A DNA stretch of 64,000 nt from Blattabacterium cuenoti (GCF_014252055.1 NZ_CP059208.1:62001-126000), one strand, 5' to 3'. Counted from the stretch's first letter, positions 9,658 through 18,880 are shown. Program-made: numbers and translations. The notes: a model not told the origin generated them from the letters alone.

Positions 9658-10335
9658 TTAAAATATTTTTTTAATAAGAGAAAAAATTTTTTTTAAAGAA
9701 GGTTTTGAAGGATACCATATTTTTTTTTTGCTCAAAAAATTTGAAATAGATTTAGCTGTAGTTTTTCCTATAGCAAATACTTCTGTTTTTGCATCATTTT
9801 CTATATTATTTTCTAAAAAAAAAGATCTAACTCCAGATGGACTAAAAAAAACAATCACATCATAATTGTACAAATTATCTATTTTTTTTGGAGATAAAAT
9901 AGTTTCATATACTTTGTATCGGTTAATATTGTTTTTTTTTAACAAACTTAAATCATTATTATTTATGTTTCCACAAAACCAATCATAATATTGATTAGTT
10001 TTTATTTTTATAATATATTCTATAATATCTTGAACATAATATTTTTTAAATAAAAAAGAAAAAGGAAAATATTTTTTTACGTAAAAAAAAGTTTTATCTC
10101 CTACTACATAAATTCTTTTTCTTAAATAATTAAAAAAATCTAATTTAAAATTAAGTAAAAAACCTTTTAATCCATTATAGCTTGTAAATATTAATTCATT
10201 ATTTAAAAATGGTTTTTTATTTAAAATAAAATATTTTACTGATAAAAAATCATAGGAATTAATAGAAAAACGTGTATTATCTACTATAACAGAATTATCG
10301 ACTACTTTCGTGAGCAGAATGTGGATCATAATCAT
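9658..10335 (-). CDS. hemD: Uroporphyrinogen-III synthase (HemD)
   Basis: Likely uroporphyrinogen-III synthase, which closes hydroxymethylbilane into uroporphyrinogen III with inversion of ring D in heme biosynthesis. It has 225 residues, slightly short of the usual 240-260. HemD sequences are poorly conserved, so the call rests on the fold pattern (two alternating alpha/beta halves), the FFSPSGVRSFF segment near residue 163 matching the family's TSPSAVRAF region, the AIGKTTAKSI segment near residue 186, and linkage to hemC in the same operon. It overlaps trkA by 4 nt (ATGA type). An alternative start is the second Met two codons in. The product would feed the heme c sites of the act complex. 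Confidence 0.8.
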   Translation of the reverse strand: MIMIHILLTKVVDNSVIVDNTRFSINSYDFLSVKYFILNKKPFLNNELIFTSYNGLKGFLLNFKLDFFNYLRKRIYVVGDKTFFYVKKYFPFSFLFKKYYVQDIIEYIIKIKTNQYYDWFCGNINNNDLSLLKKNNINRYKVYETILSPKKIDNLYNYDVIVFFSPSGVRSFFLENNIENDAKTEVFAIGKTTAKSISNFLSKKKIWYPSKPSLKKIFSLIKKIF

Positions 10336-11036
10336 TTATTTTTTTTATCCTTAACGAAATTCATTATAGACTTATTAGACCCAAAAAGGGTTAATATATC
10401 CCCTTCCTGTAAGATTGTGTCTCCTGTAACTAATCCAATTACTTTTCTTGTAAATTGAATATTAGAAGAATTAGAGCAATTTGAATTTTTTTTAAAATTT
10501 CGTATTATAGTTATTAAAGATACTGAATACTTTTGTGTTAACTCTAAACTTTTAACAGATTTTCCATTAAAATACAACGGAGAGAAAACTTCTGCTATAG
10601 AATGTTTATTGTCTATTCTAAAATAATCTAAAGCATAATTAAAAGATATTTGTTTAGTTAATCTAAAAGCAGCATCTTGCTCTGGATGTACTACATCATT
10701 AATTCCCATAGCTTCTAATATAGTATCATGTATTTTAGATAAAGATCGACTAACTATTCTCAAATTTTTATATCTTTTTAAGATAGCTGTGGTTACTATT
10801 GATGCACCTTCATTTTCTCCAATAGCAACTATTCCTAAATTTGCTTGTTGTATAGGTAAAGCTTTATAAGCAGCTTCATTATTTGCATCCATACATACTA
10901 CATTTGCAATATGATCTTTTAATAGATCTACTTTTTCCATTTTATAATCTATTCCAAAAACTTCATGACCATTATCTGTTAAATTCAATGCTAAAGACCT
11001 TCCAAAATTTCCTAATCCAATAATTATAATTTTCAT
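10332..11036 (-). CDS. trkA: Trk potassium uptake regulatory subunit TrkA (single RCK unit)
   Basis: Peripheral NAD-binding subunit of the Trk/Ktr potassium uptake system. It has 234 residues, that is one RCK_N plus RCK_C unit like KtrA rather than the duplicated 458-residue enterobacterial TrkA. The Rossmann motif GLGNFGRSLALNL is at residues 7-19, and an acidic residue of GIDYKMEKV closes the second strand as expected for NAD binding. The RCK_C part occupies about residues 140-225. It lies between trkH (upstream, 8 nt gap) and hemD (4-nt overlap), so the channel and its gate are co-expressed with heme genes. Confidence 0.92.
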   Translation of the reverse strand: MKIIIIGLGNFGRSLALNLTDNGHEVFGIDYKMEKVDLLKDHIANVVCMDANNEAAYKALPIQQANLGIVAIGENEGASIVTTAILKRYKNLRIVSRSLSKIHDTILEAMGINDVVHPEQDAAFRLTKQISFNYALDYFRIDNKHSIAEVFSPLYFNGKSVKSLELTQKYSVSLITIIRNFKKNSNCSNSSNIQFTRKVIGLVTGDTILQEGDILTLFGSNKSIMNFVKDKKNK

Positions 11037-11044
11037 ATTATAAT

Positions 11045-12802
11045 TTAATTTATAAGAATATACCCTTTAGGATATTTATAATAATAATGAGAATTTATTC
11101 TATTACTTTTTAATAAACTAATCATAACATTAAAAATACCAATTCTTCCTAATAACATTAAAAATATTAAAATTAGTTTACTTCCATCAGATAAATTAGA
11201 AGTAATTCCCAAAGATAATCCAGTTGTAGAAAAAGCGGAAAAAGCCTCAAAAACTATAGATAAAACATTTATTTTAGGATCTAAAAAAACAATAAATAAA
11301 ATACTTATATATATTACAATTAGAGATAATACAATAATTGAAAAAGCTAATCTAATAGATTCTAAAGAAATTTCTTTTCTTTGTATCTCTAATCTATTGT
11401 TTCCTTTAGATAAAGAAATGATGTTCATCAAAGCTAATGCAAAAGTACTAGTTTTTATTCCCCCACCTGTAGAAGCTGGAGATGCACCTACCCACATCAG
11501 GAAAATAGTAAATAATATAGTAACCGGAGATAAACAATTCATATTTAACACATGAAATCCTGCTGTTCTAGATGTTGCAGAAGAAAAAAAAGCAACAATC
11601 CATTTCCCATAAAAAGAATGATGTTCTGATAGAGAATAATAATATTCATTAATATAGTAGAAGATAGTTCCAAAAAAAAGTAAAAATAATGTAGTAGATA
11701 CAACTATTTTTGTATTTAATGATACTATATTCACAGTATATTTTAAATATTCATCTTTAAAAATCTTGTAAAAAAATTTTTTTACAGTTAACCATACGTA
11801 TGTAAAAAAATTAAATAAAATGTTGAAACCTATTCCACCTAATATCAATAAGAAAGCAATAACTAATTGTAATAAATAATTAAATCTTACGGATTTTGAA
11901 TGAAGTCCTTGACTAAGCGTGGAAAAACCACTATTACAAAAAGACGAAATAGAATGAAAAATAGAAAAAAATAATGGATTATCACAATCTATTATTTTTT
12001 TTTCTTTAATAGATAAATAAATTAAAATAGTTCCTATAAATTCTACAGTTACAGTGAATAAAACTACTTTAACTGCTAAAGTTAGCACATTATTCGTTGT
12101 CTTTGCATTTAAAAAATTACTAACAAATACAGCTTCTTTAAAAGAAAATCCATCTCTAAAAAAATAACTAAAAAAAGAAGTTATAGTTAAAATTCCTAAT
12201 CCACCTAATTCTACTAAAGTTAAAATAATAATTTTTCCTGAATAAGTAAAATCTTTTGCTGTATCTAATACAGTTAATCCAGTTACACATACTGCACTGG
12301 TAGAAGTAAATAGTGCATCTATAAATGATATTTTTTTTATATTAGTAGTAGAAGATGGTAACATTAATAAAACAGATCCTAATAAGGACAATAAAATAAA
12401 ACTTGTAATAAAAATGAAAGCTGGATTATGCAATTTAACATAAATTATCCTCATTAGATAAGTAACCTGAATTAACATATATAAAATCAAACCAATGAAT
12501 AAGTAAATTTTTACATCTTCTTTTATTTTTCCATGATTTAGAATAATTTTTATAAAAGAGAAAATCATAAACATTAATAACATAAAAAATGAAAAACAAA
12601 CCATTGATTTGTAACTATTTTCAACATTTTTATTAAGTAAAATAAATATGTGTAAAATGCTTATTGTTAAAACAATACTTATAATAATTTCTGTGTTAAA
12701 AAAATTGTACATTGTTTTTCTCCAACCAATATATATTATCATATAGAGAAATATAATTGGAGTAATAAGTAGTAAAATATTTCGTAACCTAATTTGAATC
12801 AT
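11045..12802 (-). CDS. trkH: Potassium uptake transporter TrkH/KtrB family
   Basis: Potassium-translocating membrane subunit, 585 residues. The C-terminal two thirds show the repeated M1-P-M2 pattern of the SKT superfamily, with selectivity-loop glycines in TSTSAVCVTGLTVLDTA (near residue 165), SSFCNSGFSTL (near 287), TSRTAGFHVLN (near 409) and FSTTGLSLGIT (near 525). The first 120 residues form an extra block of four hydrophobic segments. The gene starts with an ATG overlapping the hemC stop in an ATGA arrangement, so translation is probably coupled to hemC. Its gating partner trkA follows 8 nt downstream. Confidence 0.93.
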   Translation of the reverse strand: MIQIRLRNILLLITPIIFLYMIIYIGWRKTMYNFFNTEIIISIVLTISILHIFILLNKNVENSYKSMVCFSFFMLLMFMIFSFIKIILNHGKIKEDVKIYLFIGLILYMLIQVTYLMRIIYVKLHNPAFIFITSFILLSLLGSVLLMLPSSTTNIKKISFIDALFTSTSAVCVTGLTVLDTAKDFTYSGKIIILTLVELGGLGILTITSFFSYFFRDGFSFKEAVFVSNFLNAKTTNNVLTLAVKVVLFTVTVEFIGTILIYLSIKEKKIIDCDNPLFFSIFHSISSFCNSGFSTLSQGLHSKSVRFNYLLQLVIAFLLILGGIGFNILFNFFTYVWLTVKKFFYKIFKDEYLKYTVNIVSLNTKIVVSTTLFLLFFGTIFYYINEYYYSLSEHHSFYGKWIVAFFSSATSRTAGFHVLNMNCLSPVTILFTIFLMWVGASPASTGGGIKTSTFALALMNIISLSKGNNRLEIQRKEISLESIRLAFSIIVLSLIVIYISILFIVFLDPKINVLSIVFEAFSAFSTTGLSLGITSNLSDGSKLILIFLMLLGRIGIFNVMISLLKSNRINSHYYYKYPKGYILIN

Positions 12803-13752
12803 AATTTTTTATTATGAAATATTTTTTTATTATCTTCAAGTATTTTTTTTCCTCCTTTTTTCAAAATATATTTAGCACATTGAAATCCTATGTTTTTATA
12901 ATTAGTTCCTTTTATTGTTTTTTTTATTTTTTGCATTCCATCTAAACTTAGTAATATTCCAGTAAAATAAACAATTTTATCTTTAATTATAGCATGTGCA
13001 CCTATAGGGCTCATACATCCTCCCGACAATGTTCTTAAAAACTGACGTTCTATATTTGCAGATAATCTAGTTTTTTTATCATCTAGTTTTTCGGTTAATA
13101 ATATATTAATATGATTGTTTTTTTTAAGAGTAGAAACTACAATAATTCCTTGCCCAGGGGATGGGATCATCCAATCTAATTCTTTATAATTTAATAATTT
13201 ACTATTATTCAATTTTTCCAAGATTCCCAATCTTTCTAATCCTACTTTAGCAAAAATAGCGGCTTTCCAAGCATTTTTATATAACTTTATTAATCTAGTA
13301 TTAATATTTCCTCTTAACCCAATAATAGTGTGATGTGGGTATTTTCCTCTCCAAAAAGAGGCCCTTCTTAAACTTCCTGTAGCTATTATAGCATGATTAT
13401 TTAAATTATATAAAAAATCATTTGATCCTTTATATACTAACAAATCATAGGGATTTCCTCTTTTCAAAAAAGCCGAAAGCATTATTTCATTTGGAATATT
13501 AATAGGAACATCTTTTAAAGAATGGACGACCATATCGATTTCTCCTGAAAGCATAATATTAGTTAATTTTTTAGTAAAGACTCCTATTTTATTCATGGTA
13601 TGAATAGGAATATTTTGAATTATATCTCCTTCTGATTTCATTAAAAATAATTGAGAAATATATCCTTCTTCATGAAGAAAAAATTGAACTTTTCTTGCTT
13701 GATATATAGCTAAAGGACTATCTCTTGTTCCGATTCTAATAATTTTTTTCAA
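12799..13752 (-). CDS. hemC: Hydroxymethylbilane synthase / porphobilinogen deaminase (HemC)
   Basis: Polymerises four porphobilinogen molecules into hydroxymethylbilane, the substrate of HemD. It has 317 residues, normal for the family. The opening IRIGTRDSPLAIYQARKV is the conserved HemC N-terminus. The catalytic aspartate region appears as HSLKDVP near residue 80, and the dipyrromethane-cofactor cysteine lies in SGGCMSPIGAHA near residue 245. It is the promoter-proximal gene of hemC-trkH-trkA-hemD on the minus strand; tsaB ends 41 nt upstream. Confidence 0.95.
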   Translation of the reverse strand: MKKIIRIGTRDSPLAIYQARKVQFFLHEEGYISQLFLMKSEGDIIQNIPIHTMNKIGVFTKKLTNIMLSGEIDMVVHSLKDVPINIPNEIMLSAFLKRGNPYDLLVYKGSNDFLYNLNNHAIIATGSLRRASFWRGKYPHHTIIGLRGNINTRLIKLYKNAWKAAIFAKVGLERLGILEKLNNSKLLNYKELDWMIPSPGQGIIVVSTLKKNNHINILLTEKLDDKKTRLSANIERQFLRTLSGGCMSPIGAHAIIKDKIVYFTGILLSLDGMQKIKKTIKGTNYKNIGFQCAKYILKKGGKKILEDNKKIFHNKKL

Positions 13753-13793
13753 AAAAATTATATATTTAAATTAACTTAACGAAAATTAAATAT

Positions 13794-14444
13794 TCATAAA
13801 TAAAAAGGAGAAAAATTTTCTATATTGTGAAATTTCTTTTCACAAAATCTAATGTATGAAATATTAGACATATCTATTGCAGATAGAGAATGTTTAGAAA
13901 CAAAAACAAAATTTTTTTTTGCAAAAAAAAATTTTGTTTCTAAAAAATTTAGATTTCCTAATATGTATACTTTTTTATTTTCTATAGTATTTTCTATAAA
14001 AAAATTTTTATCAATTTCTTTAATAGAAATAGCGCTTAATTTTTCTTTTGACTTATTAAATAAACAAGTATAAAACAAATTGGATTTAACATGTATCATC
14101 GGAATTAAGAATCCACTTTTTATATTATTGATTTTTTGAATCATAAGAGTCAACGAATCTATAGATAATAAAGGAATTCCTAAAGAAATGCATAACCCTT
14201 TAGCAGTAGATGACCCTATCCTTAAAGAAGTATAGGAACCAGGACCTCTGTTAATACAAATAGAACTTAAACTTTTTAAATCAATACTAGAAATTTTTAT
14301 AGCATATTTTATGAATGTATGTAACTTTTCCGAATGAAGATGTTTATCAAAACATTCTTCTACATTAACTAATGATATTCCGTTTTTTGCTATGTTTACA
14401 GAACAATTTTTTGTAGAAGTTTCTAAATTTAGAATTAAAGACAT
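13794..14444 (-). CDS. tsaB: tRNA threonylcarbamoyladenosine biosynthesis protein TsaB
   Basis: Partner protein of TsaD in making the universal t6A37 modification of ANN-decoding tRNAs. It has 216 residues with the actin/ASKHA-like N-terminal fold. The opening LILNLETSTKNCSVNIAKNG and the stretch GPGSYTSLRIGSSTAKGL (about residues 68-85) are diagnostic of TsaB. It probably lacks enzymatic activity of its own and scaffolds TsaD/TsaE. It is divergent from nadE with only 43 nt between the starts. A+T-rich and diverged in the C-terminal half, as is usual for this family. Confidence 0.9.
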   Translation of the reverse strand: MSLILNLETSTKNCSVNIAKNGISLVNVEECFDKHLHSEKLHTFIKYAIKISSIDLKSLSSICINRGPGSYTSLRIGSSTAKGLCISLGIPLLSIDSLTLMIQKINNIKSGFLIPMIHVKSNLFYTCLFNKSKEKLSAISIKEIDKNFFIENTIENKKVYILGNLNFLETKFFFAKKNFVFVSKHSLSAIDMSNISYIRFCEKKFHNIENFSPFYL

Positions 14445-14487
14445 AAAAAAAATTTAATAATTAAAAATATTATAAAAAATAAAAATT

Positions 14488-15279
14488 TTGAAAACAAAAA
14501 AAATAGTAGAGCATATTGTTTTTTGGTTAAAAGAATATATTTTAAAATCTAAATCAAATGGTTTTATTATTGGAATATCTGGAGGAATAGACTCTTCTTT
14601 AACCTCATTTTTAGTAGCTGAAACTAAATTCCCAACAACAATATTGGAAATGCCTATTTTGGAAAAAGAAAGAAATTATTTATCTATAAAACATGCAAAA
14701 TTTTTAAAATCTAAATTTAATAATGTCAGTTATTTAAAAAAAGATTTATCCACTATGTATACTTCTTTTTGTAAAATAATGAATATTAATAATAAAGAAA
14801 CAGATGAAAAAACCTTACTAGCATTAGCAAATGTAAAATCTCGTATTCGTATGCTCACCTTATATTACTATGCTAATAAAAAAAACTATCTTGTTGTAGG
14901 AACTGGAAATAAAATCGAAGATCTTGGAGTAGGATTTTTTACAAAATATGGAGATGGGGGAGTAGATATCTATCCGATAGCAGATTTAATTAAGAGCGAA
15001 ATTTTTTTACTATCTAAAGAATTGAATATTCCTCATGAAATTCAAAAAGCAGATCCAACAGATGGATTATGGGAAGATAAACGTACTGATGAAGATCAGC
15101 TTGGAGCTACTTATGAAGAATTAGAATGGGCTATGGAAATTGTAAAAAAAAAATATCATAATAATTTATTTAATAAGAATCAATCTAAAATTATAGAAAA
15201 ATATTGCAATATGCACAAAAAAAATAGTCATAAAATGAACCCTGTTCCTATATGTAAAATTCCTGATCATTTGAAATAA
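14488..15279 (+). CDS. nadE: NAD synthetase, ammonia-dependent type (NadE)
   Basis: Converts nicotinate adenine dinucleotide to NAD with ATP and ammonia. It has 263 residues, the short NadE form without a glutaminase domain. The PP-loop motif SGGIDSS (about residues 33-39) marks the ATP pyrophosphatase fold. GTGNKIEDLGVGFFTKYGDGG (about 136-156) and DPTDGLWEDKRTDEDQLG (about 190-207) are the conserved deamido-NAD/ATP-binding segments. The likely start is a TTG at 14488; no in-frame ATG precedes the conserved core. It is divergent from tsaB. Confidence 0.95.
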   Translation: MKTKKIVEHIVFWLKEYILKSKSNGFIIGISGGIDSSLTSFLVAETKFPTTILEMPILEKERNYLSIKHAKFLKSKFNNVSYLKKDLSTMYTSFCKIMNINNKETDEKTLLALANVKSRIRMLTLYYYANKKNYLVVGTGNKIEDLGVGFFTKYGDGGVDIYPIADLIKSEIFLLSKELNIPHEIQKADPTDGLWEDKRTDEDQLGATYEELEWAMEIVKKKYHNNLFNKNQSKIIEKYCNMHKKNSHKMNPVPICKIPDHLK

Positions 15280-15294
15280 TCAAATTTATTAATA

Positions 15295-15363
15295 ATGAAA
15301 AAAAATCATATGAAAAATCGTTTTTGTAAATTTGTTATTTCATGGTTTAAGTTTATTTTATGA
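15295..15363 (+). other. Short open frame whose stop overlaps the folE start (possible coupling uORF or remnant)
   Basis: A 22-codon frame (ATG at 15295; product MKKNHMKNRFCKFVISWFKF plus two residues) ends in a TGA that shares the bases ATGA with the folE start codon. It fills nearly the whole nadE-folE gap. It could be a translational-coupling leader, a remnant of a lost gene, or chance in A+T-rich DNA; no family is recognisable. Confidence 0.25.
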
Positions 15364-16061
15364 TAGAAGAAAAAAAAGAAAATACCTTAGAGGTTCTTAA
15401 AAGAAATAATATTTATGATAACTCAAATTTATCTAATCATGAAAAAAATTTTCAGAAAGACTCTTATTTTATAAGTGATGAAAATAAAATTAAAAAAATA
15501 GAAAAACATTTTTTTCATATTATGAAAGTGTTAGGATTAGATATGACTGATGATAGTTTACGAAAAACTCCTAAACGGGTAGCAAAAATGTTTATAAAAG
15601 AGATATTTAGTGGTCTTAATTCCAAAAATATTCCTATTTCTTCTACTTTTGAAAATAAATACAAGTATAATCAAATGTTAATAGAAAAAAATATAACTCT
15701 TTATTCTACATGTGAACATCATTTTCTTCCTATCATAGGAAAAGCTCATGTTGGTTATATTTCTAATGGAAAAGTATTAGGTTTATCTAAAATTAATAGA
15801 ATAGTAAATTTTTATGCTAAAAGACCACAAATCCAAGAACGTCTTACAATACAAATCGTTGGATATTTAAAAGATATTTTATCTACAAAAGATGTAGCTT
15901 GTGTAATAGAAGCAAAGCATTTATGTGTTAATTCTAGAGGAATAAAAGATATAGACAGCAGCACAATTACTAGTGAATTAATAGGTTCTTTTAAAAATAA
16001 TTCAGATATAAGAAGGGAGTTTTTACACCATATTGGAGTTTTTCAAAAAAATGGAATATAA
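15360..16061 (+). CDS. folE: GTP cyclohydrolase I (FolE)
   Basis: Converts GTP to 7,8-dihydroneopterin triphosphate, the first step towards tetrahydrofolate. It has 233 residues, including a poorly conserved polar N-terminal extension of about 50 residues. The zinc/catalytic motif STCEHHFLPIIGKAHVGYI lies near residues 117-135, and LSKINRIVNFYAKRPQIQER follows as in all type I enzymes; the third zinc cysteine is in EAKHLCVNSRG near residue 187. The start ATG at 15360 overlaps the stop of a 22-codon upstream frame. The 3' end overlaps cysS by 11 nt. Confidence 0.95.
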   Translation: MIEEKKENTLEVLKRNNIYDNSNLSNHEKNFQKDSYFISDENKIKKIEKHFFHIMKVLGLDMTDDSLRKTPKRVAKMFIKEIFSGLNSKNIPISSTFENKYKYNQMLIEKNITLYSTCEHHFLPIIGKAHVGYISNGKVLGLSKINRIVNFYAKRPQIQERLTIQIVGYLKDILSTKDVACVIEAKHLCVNSRGIKDIDSSTITSELIGSFKNNSDIRREFLHHIGVFQKNGI

Positions 16062-17568
16062 GGAAATAGCAAAAAAAAACTTAAAAATATATAATTCTTT
16101 AACAGGTAAAAAAGAGTTTTTTCATCCTATCCATAAAAATAATATAGGTATTTATGTTTGTGGCCCTACTGTTTACAATCATTTACATTTAGGTAATTGT
16201 AGAACTTTTATATTTTTTGATATTGTTTTTCGTTATTTTAAACATTTGGGATATAAGGTTCGTTATGTTAGGAATATAACAGATGTAGGACATTTAGAAA
16301 ACAATGGACAACATAATGAAGAAGACAAAATTGATAGGAGATCTAAGATAGAGGGATTAGAACCAATGGAAATTGTTCAAAAATATACTATATCTTTTCA
16401 TAATTTGTTAAATATTCTCAATTTATTACCTCCTAGCATAGAACCTACAGCTACGGGCCATATTGTAGAACAAATAGATATGGTTAAAAATTTAATTCAA
16501 AAAAAGTCAGCTTATGAAATAAATGGATCTGTTTATTTTGATTTAAAAAAATATAATAAGAATTATTCTTATGGAATACTTAGTCATAACAACTTAAATC
16601 AATTAATTAATAAAAATTTAAGTTTTTCTCCTGAAAAACATTATTTTCAAGATTTTTCTATTTGGAAAAAAGTAGGTTATAATCACATTATGAGTTGGAA
16701 CTCTCCATGGGGAAAAGGTGTTCCTGGTTGGCATACGGAATGCACTGTAATGAGCACAAAATATTTAGGAAAAAATTTCGACATACATGGAGGAGGAATA
16801 GATTTAAAATTTCCACATCATGAATGTGAAATAGCGCAATTTAGAAGTTTTTATGAAACAGATAATATTCTTGCAAACTACTGGATGCATACAAATATGC
16901 TTACTTTAAATGGTAAAAAAATGAGCAAATCTACAGGAAATTTTTTAGATTTACAAAACATTTTAATGATAAAAAAAGATAATTATTTTTCTAATATTAT
17001 AAAGTTTTTTATTTTACAATCTCATTATAGAAATATTTTAAATTTTTCAGAAAAGGGTTTATTAGATTCAGAAAAAGGATTTAAAAAAATTATATATTCA
17101 ATAAAAATTTTGAATAACTTTTGTGAAAAAGAATCGTTAAAAAAACAAAATAACAATAATACTAATACTAGATCTTTTACATTATTTAATGTATCAGATT
17201 GGATTAATTCTTGTTATAAAGCAATAAATGATGATTTTAATATTCCTTTATTAATTTCTCTTTTATTTGAAGTTACTAATATAATCATCAATGACCCTAA
17301 AAAAATAGAAGAATCATGGATTTTTTTATTAAAAAAACATATGAATTATTTTTTATTCGATATCCTTGGATTTATAAATAATAATGAAGTAAATGTTTCA
17401 ATAGAAAAATCAAAAAAATTTGAAATTCTAGTTAAAGGATTAATAAAATTGAGAAAAGAAGCAAGAGAGAAAAAAAATTGGATCATATCAGATATAATTC
17501 GGGAAGAATTACATAATATAGGAATTTTTTTGCATGATAAGAAAATTAATAAATCAAAGCTTGATTAA
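16051..17568 (+). CDS. cysS: Cysteinyl-tRNA synthetase (CysS)
   Basis: Class I aminoacyl-tRNA synthetase charging tRNA-Cys. From the ATG at 16051 it has 505 residues; I prefer this start to an in-frame TTG at 16033 because a GGAG lies 12 nt before it and the protein then opens with the usual short lead (MEYKEIAKKN). Signature HLHLGNCR is the HIGH motif near residue 37, KMSKSTGNF the KMSKS motif near 290. The zinc ligands are the Cys of YVCGPTVYN, the Cys and His of GWHTECTVM, and HHECE. The start overlaps folE by 11 nt. Its 3' end overlaps the convergent trans-sulfuration gene by 23 nt. Confidence 0.95.
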   Translation: MEYKEIAKKNLKIYNSLTGKKEFFHPIHKNNIGIYVCGPTVYNHLHLGNCRTFIFFDIVFRYFKHLGYKVRYVRNITDVGHLENNGQHNEEDKIDRRSKIEGLEPMEIVQKYTISFHNLLNILNLLPPSIEPTATGHIVEQIDMVKNLIQKKSAYEINGSVYFDLKKYNKNYSYGILSHNNLNQLINKNLSFSPEKHYFQDFSIWKKVGYNHIMSWNSPWGKGVPGWHTECTVMSTKYLGKNFDIHGGGIDLKFPHHECEIAQFRSFYETDNILANYWMHTNMLTLNGKKMSKSTGNFLDLQNILMIKKDNYFSNIIKFFILQSHYRNILNFSEKGLLDSEKGFKKIIYSIKILNNFCEKESLKKQNNNNTNTRSFTLFNVSDWINSCYKAINDDFNIPLLISLLFEVTNIIINDPKKIEESWIFLLKKHMNYFLFDILGFINNNEVNVSIEKSKKFEILVKGLIKLRKEAREKKNWIISDIIREELHNIGIFLHDKKINKSKLD

Positions 17569-18694
17569 TGTCTTCTATAAGATCTTCAACATTTTCAATT
17601 CCAACAGATAAACGAATAAGAGAATCTTGTATACCTGAAGATCTTCTTATTTCTGAAGGAGTAGATTTGTGAGTCATAGTTGCTGGATGACAAATCAAAC
17701 TTTTTGTTCCTCCTAAACTTTCTGCTAATTTAAATATTTTTGTAGATGTTACAATCTTTTTTGCTGATTCTATTGTATCCTTCTTTAAACTAAAAGAAAC
17801 AATTCCTCCAAAATATTTTTGTTGTTTTAATGCAATATTATGATTCTTATGGTTAATTAATCCTGGATAGTACATTTTATCAATATAATCTTTCTTATTC
17901 TTTTCCAGAAAAGAAGCTATTTTTAATGCATTTTCAGACTGTTTTTTTATACGTAAGTACAATGTTTGAGAACCTCTTATAGTTAACCAACAATCAATAG
18001 GAGATAATACCCCTCCACTTGCATTCTGAATATATTTCAATTTTTCGTAAAAATTTTTATTTTTTACTGTAATTAATCCAGCTAATACATCTGAATGTCC
18101 AGCTAAATATTTAGTAGCACTGTGAATAACTATATCTGCTCCTAACTTAATTGGATTTTGAATAGCTGGAGAAGCAAATGTATTATCAACTACAACTAAT
18201 ATTTTTTCATAATTTTTTTTACATTTATTACTTATAGATTCTATATCTGATATTTTTAATGTAGGATTTGTAGGTGTTTCTAACCAGATCAATTTAGTTT
18301 TATTAGTAATAAATGATACTACATTTTCAACATTTGTTGTATCTACAAATTTGGTATGAACTCCAAATCTTTTATACAAATCTAATAAACGAAAAGTACC
18401 TCCATAAATATCATCAACAGCAACTATTTCATCTCCATATTTCAATAATTTTAAAACAGCATCAACAGATGCTAAACCAGAGGAAAAAGCTATACTACCG
18501 TAACCGTATTCTAATTTTGTAATTAGATTTTCAAGAATTTTCCTTGTAGGATTATTTGTTCTTGTATAATCATAACCTTTATGAACTCCTGGTGCTTCTT
18601 GTACATAAGTCGATGTTTGGTATATCGGTGTAGAAATAGATCCTGTAAGAGGATCTGACAAAATACTTTGAATAAGTCTTGTTTCTTCCTTCAT
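17546..18694 (-). CDS. PLP-dependent trans-sulfuration enzyme (cystathionine gamma-synthase / gamma-lyase family)
   Basis: Cys/Met-metabolism PLP enzyme of fold type I, 382 residues from the ATG at 18694 (an upstream in-frame ATG at 18730 would add a 12-residue leader unlike the family). The PLP lysine lies in HSATKYLAGHSDVLAG near residue 195; YDYTRTNNPTR and SSGLASVDAVLKLL in the N-terminal third and SLGGTKSLICHPATMTHKS near residue 325 are shared by cystathionine gamma-synthase, gamma-lyase and beta-lyase. These activities (metB, metC, mccB) cannot be told apart by motif. Its role is either methionine synthesis or conversion between cysteine and homocysteine. No met or cys genes lie beside it. 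Convergent with cysS. Confidence 0.85.
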   Translation of the reverse strand: MKEETRLIQSILSDPLTGSISTPIYQTSTYVQEAPGVHKGYDYTRTNNPTRKILENLITKLEYGYGSIAFSSGLASVDAVLKLLKYGDEIVAVDDIYGGTFRLLDLYKRFGVHTKFVDTTNVENVVSFITNKTKLIWLETPTNPTLKISDIESISNKCKKNYEKILVVVDNTFASPAIQNPIKLGADIVIHSATKYLAGHSDVLAGLITVKNKNFYEKLKYIQNASGGVLSPIDCWLTIRGSQTLYLRIKKQSENALKIASFLEKNKKDYIDKMYYPGLINHKNHNIALKQQKYFGGIVSFSLKKDTIESAKKIVTSTKIFKLAESLGGTKSLICHPATMTHKSTPSEIRRSSGIQDSLIRLSVGIENVEDLIEDINQALIY

Positions 18695-18829
18695 TGTAAA
18701 TAAAATTTTACGTAAAATTGTTGTATGCAAATGTACTAATTCAAAAAATGAAAATTAAATTTTATTAGTAAAATATTTTATACTTTATATTAAATAGAAT
18801 ATTTTTTTAATAAATTTGTTTCGTATAAT

Positions 18830-18850
18830 TTACATAGCATAGATATGTAA
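18830..18850 (+). promoter_or_regulatory. Inverted repeat upstream of the atp operon (7-bp arms)
   Basis: TTACATA (18830-18836) and TATGTAA (18844-18850) form a perfect 7-bp inverted repeat around a 7-nt spacer, 30 nt upstream of atpB. A TATAAT hexamer at 18824-18829 directly abuts the left arm. It could be an operator or a 5'-UTR hairpin; in such A+T-rich DNA chance is not excluded. Confidence 0.4.
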
Positions 18851-18860
18851 AAAACATATA

Positions 18861-18880
18861 ATCTATAATATTTTATAGAT
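18861..18880 (+). promoter_or_regulatory. Perfect hairpin abutting the atpB start codon
   Basis: The 20 nt ATCTATAATATTTTATAGAT form an 8-bp perfect stem with a TATT loop, ending at the base just before the atpB ATG at 18881. A stem here would cover the ribosome-binding region, so it may control translation of the first ATP synthase gene. The sequence shows the structure; the function is inference. Confidence 0.45.
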
